Assembly: GCA_017999915.1 (NCBI GenBank)
Contig: JAGNKX010000017.1
Span: 1 to 64,000, forward strand
Direction of reading: 5' to 3'
Length of the DNA stretch: 64,000 bases
From: Spirochaetota bacterium
GTDB lineage: Bacteria; Spirochaetota; UBA4802; UBA5550
Within the stretch, counting starts at the first letter, position 1, and each line of letters starts with the position of its first letter. This document shows, piece by piece, positions 62,613 to 64,000 of the stretch. A model generated the notes under the pieces. It was given only the letters and a program-made list of their open reading frames with translations, had not been told where the DNA came from and searched no databases. The position numbers and the translations under genes were made by a program.

Positions 62613-64000
62613 TTATACTTTGGGAGGAATCCTCATGGCGTAGAAGGACCGCCATACGAAGATCAGGCCGATGATGAAGAACGGAATGGCTATGAAAATT
62701 GTCCAGTCCGTCGTTGCAGCCTTGATGGCGTGCAGCTTCATTTCGATGGCGATTTCGGTGGCCAGAAGGCCGAACAGGGTGGAGAACTTGATGATCGGGT
62801 TCATGGATACGGAAGAGGTATCCTTGAAGGGGTCACCGACCGTGTCGCCAACGACTGAAGCGGCGTGAAGCTCGGAGCCTTTTTCCTTCAGGTCGACTTC
62901 AACGACTTTCTTCGCGTTGTCCCAGGAGCCGCCGGCATTGGCCATGTAGATGGCTTCAAAGAGGCCGAATACGGCGATGGATACGAGATAGGCGACGAAG
63001 AAGTTCGGATCCACGAAGGCGAAGGCCAGGGTCAGGGTCATCAGGGCTATGAAGATGTTCCACATGCCTTTCTGGGCGTACTGGGTGCAGATCCTGACGA
63101 CCGTTTTGGAGTCTTCAAGGTCGGCTTCAGCCTTGTCCAGGTTCAGGTTCTTCTTGATGAACTCGACCGCCCGGTACGCGCCGGTGGTGACCGCCTGCAT
63201 GGAAGCGCCGGCGAACCAGAAGATGACCGCGCCGCCGCAGATGAATCCGAGTAAGACCGGTGCGTCGGTGAGGGAAAGCTTCAGGAATCCGACCTTCTTG
63301 AGGAGCAGGATGATCGCGAAGATCATGGTCGTTGCCCCGACAACCGCGGTACCGATAAGAACCGGTTTGGCGGTAGCTTTAAAGGTGTTGCCCGCGCCGT
63401 CATTGGCCTCGAGGAAGTGCTTGCCCAGCTCGAAATTGGGGTCAAAACCGAAATCCTTTTTGATTTCCGCTTTGATATTGGGAATGGCTTCGATCTGTGA
63501 CAGCTCGAAGATCGACTGCGCGTTGTCGGTAACGGGACCGTAGCTATCAACAGCTATGGTGACCGGGCCCATGCAGAGGAAGCCGAAGGCGACCATACCG
63601 AAGGCGAAGATCGACGCGTAGGGTCCCATGACATCGGCCAGTCCATAGAGGCTGGTGACATAGGCGCCGGTCATGAGGCCGGCGATCAGAATGCCCATCC
63701 AGAAGGCGCTGAAGTTACCGGCAACGATACCGGAGAGGATCGTCAGGGACGAGCCGCCCTCGCGGGTAGCGGTAACGATCTCGTTAACGTGCTTCGACTT
63801 GGAGCTGGTGAAAATCTTGGTGAATTCGGGGATGAGCACAGCGGCGAGGGTTCCGCAGCTGATGATCATGGCCAGTTTCCACCATATACCGGCATACGAA
63901 GCAAAGGCAACTGTCGCGGTGACGCCTTCAACGCCGACATTCTTCAGTTGGTCGGCCGTCATGGTCAGTTCAAGGTTTCCCAGCAGCAGGTAGCTCATAC
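62613..64000 (-). CDS. hppA: Membrane-bound ion-translocating pyrophosphatase, C-terminal part
   Basis: Partial gene running off the right edge; 461 residues of the usual 650-800 are present. The protein uses PPi to pump H+ or Na+ across the membrane. Multiple membrane helices are visible along with the signature region GAYVTSLYGLADVMGPYASIFAFGM and VTDNAQSIFELSQIE. The loop before GNTFKATAKPVL (NIKAEIKKDFGFDPNFELGK) is long and typical of Bacteroidetes-type and Na+-linked forms. Lys in GNTFKA is at the position that marks K+-independent enzymes (established knowledge). The first Met seen (63998) is probably internal. Confidence 0.9.
   Translation of the reverse strand, partial: MSYLLLGNLELTMTADQLKNVGVEGVTATVAFASYAGIWWKLAMIISCGTLAAVLIPEFTKIFTSSKSKHVNEIVTATREGGSSLTILSGIVAGNFSAFWMGILIAGLMTGAYVTSLYGLADVMGPYASIFAFGMVAFGFLCMGPVTIAVDSYGPVTDNAQSIFELSQIEAIPNIKAEIKKDFGFDPNFELGKHFLEANDGAGNTFKATAKPVLIGTAVVGATTMIFAIILLLKKVGFLKLSLTDAPVLLGFICGGAVIFWFAGASMQAVTTGAYRAVEFIKKNLNLDKAEADLEDSKTVVRICTQYAQKGMWNIFIALMTLTLAFAFVDPNFFVAYLVSIAVFGLFEAIYMANAGGSWDNAKKVVEVDLKEKGSELHAASVVGDTVGDPFKDTSSVSMNPIIKFSTLFGLLATEIAIEMKLHAIKAATTDWTIFIAIPFFIIGLIFVWRSFYAMRIPPKV

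Noticed and set aside
1-64000. CRISPR arrays, tRNA or rRNA genes
   Set aside because: No regularly spaced repeats, cloverleaf or conserved rRNA sequence noticed in the gaps.

Overview
The window is GC-rich, densely coding bacterial DNA. It has Gram-negative traits: signal peptides, lipoproteins, a LolA-like periplasmic carrier and a probable outer-membrane protein. No rRNA, tRNA or other taxonomic anchor is visible. Two hints suggest a spirochaete-like or similarly deep-branching diderm: a single-chain biotin carboxylase/carboxyltransferase of about 1950 residues, and a membrane pyrophosphatase with the long loop seen in Bacteroidetes-type enzymes. Both hints are weak. No stretch longer than 300 bases lacks a gene or gene remnant, and I saw no CRISPR array.

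Layout. 1-1140: an intact-looking IS1595-type element with an 8-bp target duplication, inserted in a receiver/histidine-kinase gene. 1133-2606: the rest of that kinase and its LytTR response regulator. 2714-3775: an exported protein. 3906-9679: a B12-radical SAM enzyme, a chemoreceptor, an acyl-adenylating ligase and a malonyl-ACP transacylase. 9733-11138: PlsY and an AT-rich lipoprotein. 11298-14525: a three-gene operon (ketosynthase, thioesterase, dehydratase-PPTase fusion). 14649-21141: inserted housekeeping genes (NfeD/SPFH operon, phosphoesterase, chemoreceptor) and a ketosynthase remnant. 21375-25518: operon dehydratase, ACP, two paralogous radical SAM enzymes, ketosynthase. 25647-30893: operon ACP, ketosynthase-ketosynthase-like didomain, B12-radical SAM, polysaccharide deacetylase-methyltransferase fusion. 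31110-33624: divergent operon dehydratase, ketoreductase, LolA-like carrier, lipoprotein. 33695-37942: a giant PAS sensor kinase. 38216-41160: B12-radical SAM, small protein, BtrH-like acyltransferase. 41187-45701 (minus): ABC exporter, ACP, ketosynthase, Cys-less ketosynthase-like subunit. 47346-55683: an island of about 8 kb bounded by direct repeats, carrying amide/amino-acid metabolism genes. 55465-64000: carboxylase, BirA, a small membrane protein, and the C-terminal part of a membrane pyrophosphatase.

The central interest is 3.9-45.7 kb. Four ketosynthases, two Cys-less partners, three ACPs, two hot-dog dehydratases plus a PKS-type one, a ketoreductase, an acyl ligase, a malonyltransferase, a PPTase and a thioesterase make a complete type II iterative acyl-chain system. 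The two dehydratase types, the KS/KS-like pairing and the LolA-like protein with a lipoprotein resemble aryl-polyene or flexirubin loci. Five radical SAM enzymes, a BtrH-type acyltransferase, a deacetylase-methyltransferase and an ABC exporter do not belong to the classical aryl-polyene set. I infer a radical-SAM-modified acyl chain or polyene lipid that is exported to the envelope. The product cannot be named from sequence. The carboxylase at 55-61 kb could supply malonyl-CoA, which is also inference.
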